A stretch of DNA of 58,824 bases. Origin: Saprospiraceae bacterium (GTDB taxonomy: Bacteria; Bacteroidota; Bacteroidia; Chitinophagales; Saprospiraceae). Numbering within the stretch: position 1 is the stretch's first letter; each line of letters starts with the position of its first letter. Below, in pieces: positions 56,739 to 58,824 of this stretch. The stretch is taken from contig JABFRV010000051.1 in the NCBI GenBank assembly GCA_013140975.1, positions 1-58,824 of the forward strand, given 5' to 3'. The notes beneath the pieces are model-generated. The model saw only the letters and a program-made list of their open reading frames with translations. It was not told the DNA's origin and did no database searches. A program made the position numbers and the translations under genes.

Positions 56739-57314
56739 TTATATTATTTTATCGATCAATGAATTGATTCGATCATTGATTTCATCTATTGATCCAATTC
56801 CTTGAATTGAATTTGATTTTCCTTTAAGCTCGTAATAATTATAAACGCTGGATGTTTTTAATCGGTACTCGTCCATTCTTTTTCTAATTATGCTTTCGTC
56901 CTCATCATCTGATCGATTGGAATTCTGACCTCTTTTAAGGATTCTTCTAACAATCTCGTCATCTTCTACATGTAATGCGATTAAAGCATTTATGTGTTGA
57001 TTTTTTTCTTTCAACATTTCATCTAAAGCTTCTGCTTGTGGAATGGTACGTGGAAATCCATCATAAATAAAGCCCTGAACATGTGGAAGCGATTCTACCT
57101 TGTTTTTTAACATTCCCAATGTTATTTCATCAGGAACAAGAATGCCTTGATCCATGAATTCTTTGGCTTTAATTCCCAATAGCGTTTTATTAGAAATTTC
57201 TGATCTAAAAAGGTCTCCAGTAGAAATATGAAAAAGCTCGTACTTGGCGACGAGTTTTTCTGCCTGAGTACCTTTGCCACTTCCAGGCGGTCCAAATAAA
57301 ATTATGTGTAACAT
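56739..57314 (-). CDS. adk: Adenylate kinase
   Basis: Adk (191 aa) balances AMP, ADP and ATP. It has the P-loop GPPGSGKGTQ, the AMP-binding HISTGDLFR and YDGFPRTIPQA, and the short LID type without a zinc-finger insertion. It lies 55 bases upstream of obg and may be in the same transcript. Confidence 0.96.
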   Translation of the reverse strand: MLHIILFGPPGSGKGTQAEKLVAKYELFHISTGDLFRSEISNKTLLGIKAKEFMDQGILVPDEITLGMLKNKVESLPHVQGFIYDGFPRTIPQAEALDEMLKEKNQHINALIALHVEDDEIVRRILKRGQNSNRSDDEDESIIRKRMDEYRLKTSSVYNYYELKGKSNSIQGIGSIDEINDRINSLIDKII

Positions 57315-57381
57315 GGCTTCGTTTCTAAATCAATTAAAATCTCCTAGTGATAATAAGTGCAAAAGTAATCAAATCGCCTGA

Positions 57382-57948
57382 TTACCTTCGTTTTAAAGCC
57401 AACTTATTGGAGCCAAAGGACTCTACATCCTTAAAGGACTTGATTCTTTTAACCCAATAATCAGATAATAACACATTCTCTTCTATTACTCCTTTACTGG
57501 AACTGCTGTGAATAACCATCAATTTGTTAGACTTGATTTCTGTGATTATTCCGACATGATGAATTCTGTCTTTATCGCCAAATAATATCAGATCGCCGGG
57601 TTTTGCCGTTTCGTAGCTTAATGTTTTTCCTTCTAAGGAAATATCATGCGATGAGGCAGGCAGTTCAATGTTGAAGTTTTTCAGAACATAGCATACAAAT
57701 CCACTGCAATCAAAGCCCTTCTCATCTCTACCATTTTTCCTGTACGGTTTATCTTCAAAGTATCTGGCATATTCGACAATTTTCTGTCTATGTGATTTTT
57801 CAATCTGAGTATCTCTTTGTGTCTTGTAAGTCGTTTTGTGATCCTCTTTTCTGGAAGCACATGAACTATGAGAAAGACCAAGAACAAAAATTATAAGTAC
57901 ACTATAGGTATGGACTTTAGAAAGAAACGAAATCGATTGAAGGGACAT
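57382..57948 (-). CDS. NlpC/P60 cell-wall endopeptidase lipoprotein
   Basis: This 188-aa protein has an N-terminal hydrophobic segment ending at Ser-Ser-Cys30, a likely lipoprotein site. The NlpC/P60 domain (about 52-165) has the catalytic Cys81 in FDCSGFV, His131 in HHVGIITE and a third polar residue near His146. It probably cleaves D-Glu-meso-DAP bonds. It is 67 bases upstream of adk. Confidence 0.9.
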   Translation of the reverse strand: MSLQSISFLSKVHTYSVLIIFVLGLSHSSCASRKEDHKTTYKTQRDTQIEKSHRQKIVEYARYFEDKPYRKNGRDEKGFDCSGFVCYVLKNFNIELPASSHDISLEGKTLSYETAKPGDLILFGDKDRIHHVGIITEIKSNKLMVIHSSSSKGVIEENVLLSDYWVKRIKSFKDVESFGSNKLALKRR

Positions 57949-58006
57949 ATCTAATATTTTAAATAAACGTATTAAATAAAACGCTAATATATAAAATATT
58001 GGTATA

Positions 58007-58780
58007 TTATGAGATATTAAATTTATCCCTGTCTTTTAAGAATGGGTAGGCTCGTCTAAATCCAAGTAGCTTCTCTTTGTTTAGTGAAATTTCCAGTGAG
58101 CCGATATTGCTTTCCAAATTTCCTATACTTGATCCTTCATAATCCCACGCACCACTGTCACCGGAATAAACAATACCATTCCCATCGGTTCCAATTCCGT
58201 TTACTCCAATGACATAACAGACATTTTCAATCGCCCTTGCCGGAAGCAGGATATTCCAGGCATTTCTTCTCTTTTCTGGAAATTGAGAAGAATACAATAG
58301 TACGTCATACTCATCCTGGTTTCTGGACCAAACCGGAAATCTAAGATCATAGCAGATTAATGGGCAGATTCTCCAACCCATATAGTTGATTAACAATCTT
58401 ACAGTTCCGGACTTGAAATATTGATCTTCCTTTGCAAGGCTGAAGCAATGCCTTTTGTCATAGTAATGCAATTGTCCATTTGGCTCAACAAAGACAAAAC
58501 GGTTATAAAAGCCTTCCTCTGAGCGGATTATTAGGCTGCCACATATTGCGGCATTTTTTTGATCCGCCATCCAGATCATCCATTTTATGGTCGGACCATT
58601 CATATCTTCTGCTAGTTTATCAGGATTCATGCTAAATCCTGTCGTCCACATTTCAGGTAAGACATACAAATGGCATTGGTCAGTTATCTCCGATAATGTG
58701 TCCTCCATAAAGCTTCTATTAGCCTCTGGGTCTTCCCAAAAGATAGGATATTGCAATAACCGGACTTTAATATCATTCAT
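58007..58780 (-). CDS. Omega-amidase/nitrilase-superfamily hydrolase (YafV-like)
   Basis: This 257-aa carbon-nitrogen hydrolase has the triad Glu43 (LPEMWTTGFS), Lys109 (YDKRHCFS) and Cys143 (LICYDLRFPVW). The segments after Cys143 match the omega-amidase/YafV group, which removes the side-chain amide of alpha-ketoglutaramate and repairs metabolites. The N-terminus MNDIKVRLLQYPIFWED fits a correct start at 58780. Confidence 0.92.
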   Translation of the reverse strand: MNDIKVRLLQYPIFWEDPEANRSFMEDTLSEITDQCHLYVLPEMWTTGFSMNPDKLAEDMNGPTIKWMIWMADQKNAAICGSLIIRSEEGFYNRFVFVEPNGQLHYYDKRHCFSLAKEDQYFKSGTVRLLINYMGWRICPLICYDLRFPVWSRNQDEYDVLLYSSQFPEKRRNAWNILLPARAIENVCYVIGVNGIGTDGNGIVYSGDSGAWDYEGSSIGNLESNIGSLEISLNKEKLLGFRRAYPFLKDRDKFNIS

Positions 58781-58824
58781 TTTTTGAAATAATCATATTA
58801 TAAAATAAACTATATGTTTATAGA

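Overview
The window looks like a low-GC Bacteroidota chromosome, probably Saprospiraceae or a close relative. The evidence is a type IX secretion regulator (PorX), two secreted proteins ending in the gliding-motility-associated (type B) T9SS sorting domain, SprB-type repeats, and promoters of the TAnnTTTG class. The lineage call is inference from gene content; no rRNA or tRNA gene was found.

Positions 1-15455 are accessory DNA, read as one end of an integrative element lodged against the 3' end of mnmE. Reading away from mnmE, all on the minus strand, it carries: a zinc-finger/HTH excisionase-like protein, a tyrosine recombinase, an unknown 352-aa protein, an HTH_17 protein, and a VirE_N/DUF3987 primase-helicase-like protein. 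A defence block follows: an XRE regulator, type I restriction genes in the order hsdM-hsdS-prrC-hsdR (the E. coli prr order, with a PrrC-like anticodon nuclease inside), a long Argonaute that appears catalytically dead, and a two-helix membrane protein cut by the left edge. The last 18 bases of mnmE match the published attB of Salmonella genomic island 1 at 16 of 18 positions as I remember that sequence. Iterated TTGGGCAACAA motifs lie between the excisionase gene and mnmE. The far end of the element is outside the window.

Positions 15456-58824 are mostly ordinary chromosome: mnmE (apparent CTG start), feoAB, an ECF sigma factor with a probable envelope-spanning partner, rbfA, recG, an ankyrin protein, a SerA-like dehydrogenase, iscS-iscU-iscA, meaB with an M23 peptidase and a peroxiredoxin, malic enzyme, aldehyde dehydrogenase, a DPP IV-type peptidase, smpB, an HD hydrolase with glyA, porX, tatC, the two T9SS cargo proteins, a glycosyltransferase with a premature stop, a thioredoxin/SPOR protein with hutI, fabH, a nitronate monooxygenase-like protein, a nitroreductase, obg, adk, an NlpC/P60 lipoprotein and an omega-amidase-type nitrilase.

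The best leads are the inactive Argonaute with its membrane neighbour, the anticodon nuclease guarding the type I system, the TAEL spacer repeats in HsdS, the mnmE attachment site with its phased repeats, the nonsense codon in the glycosyltransferase, and short octamer/heptamer arrays between core genes.
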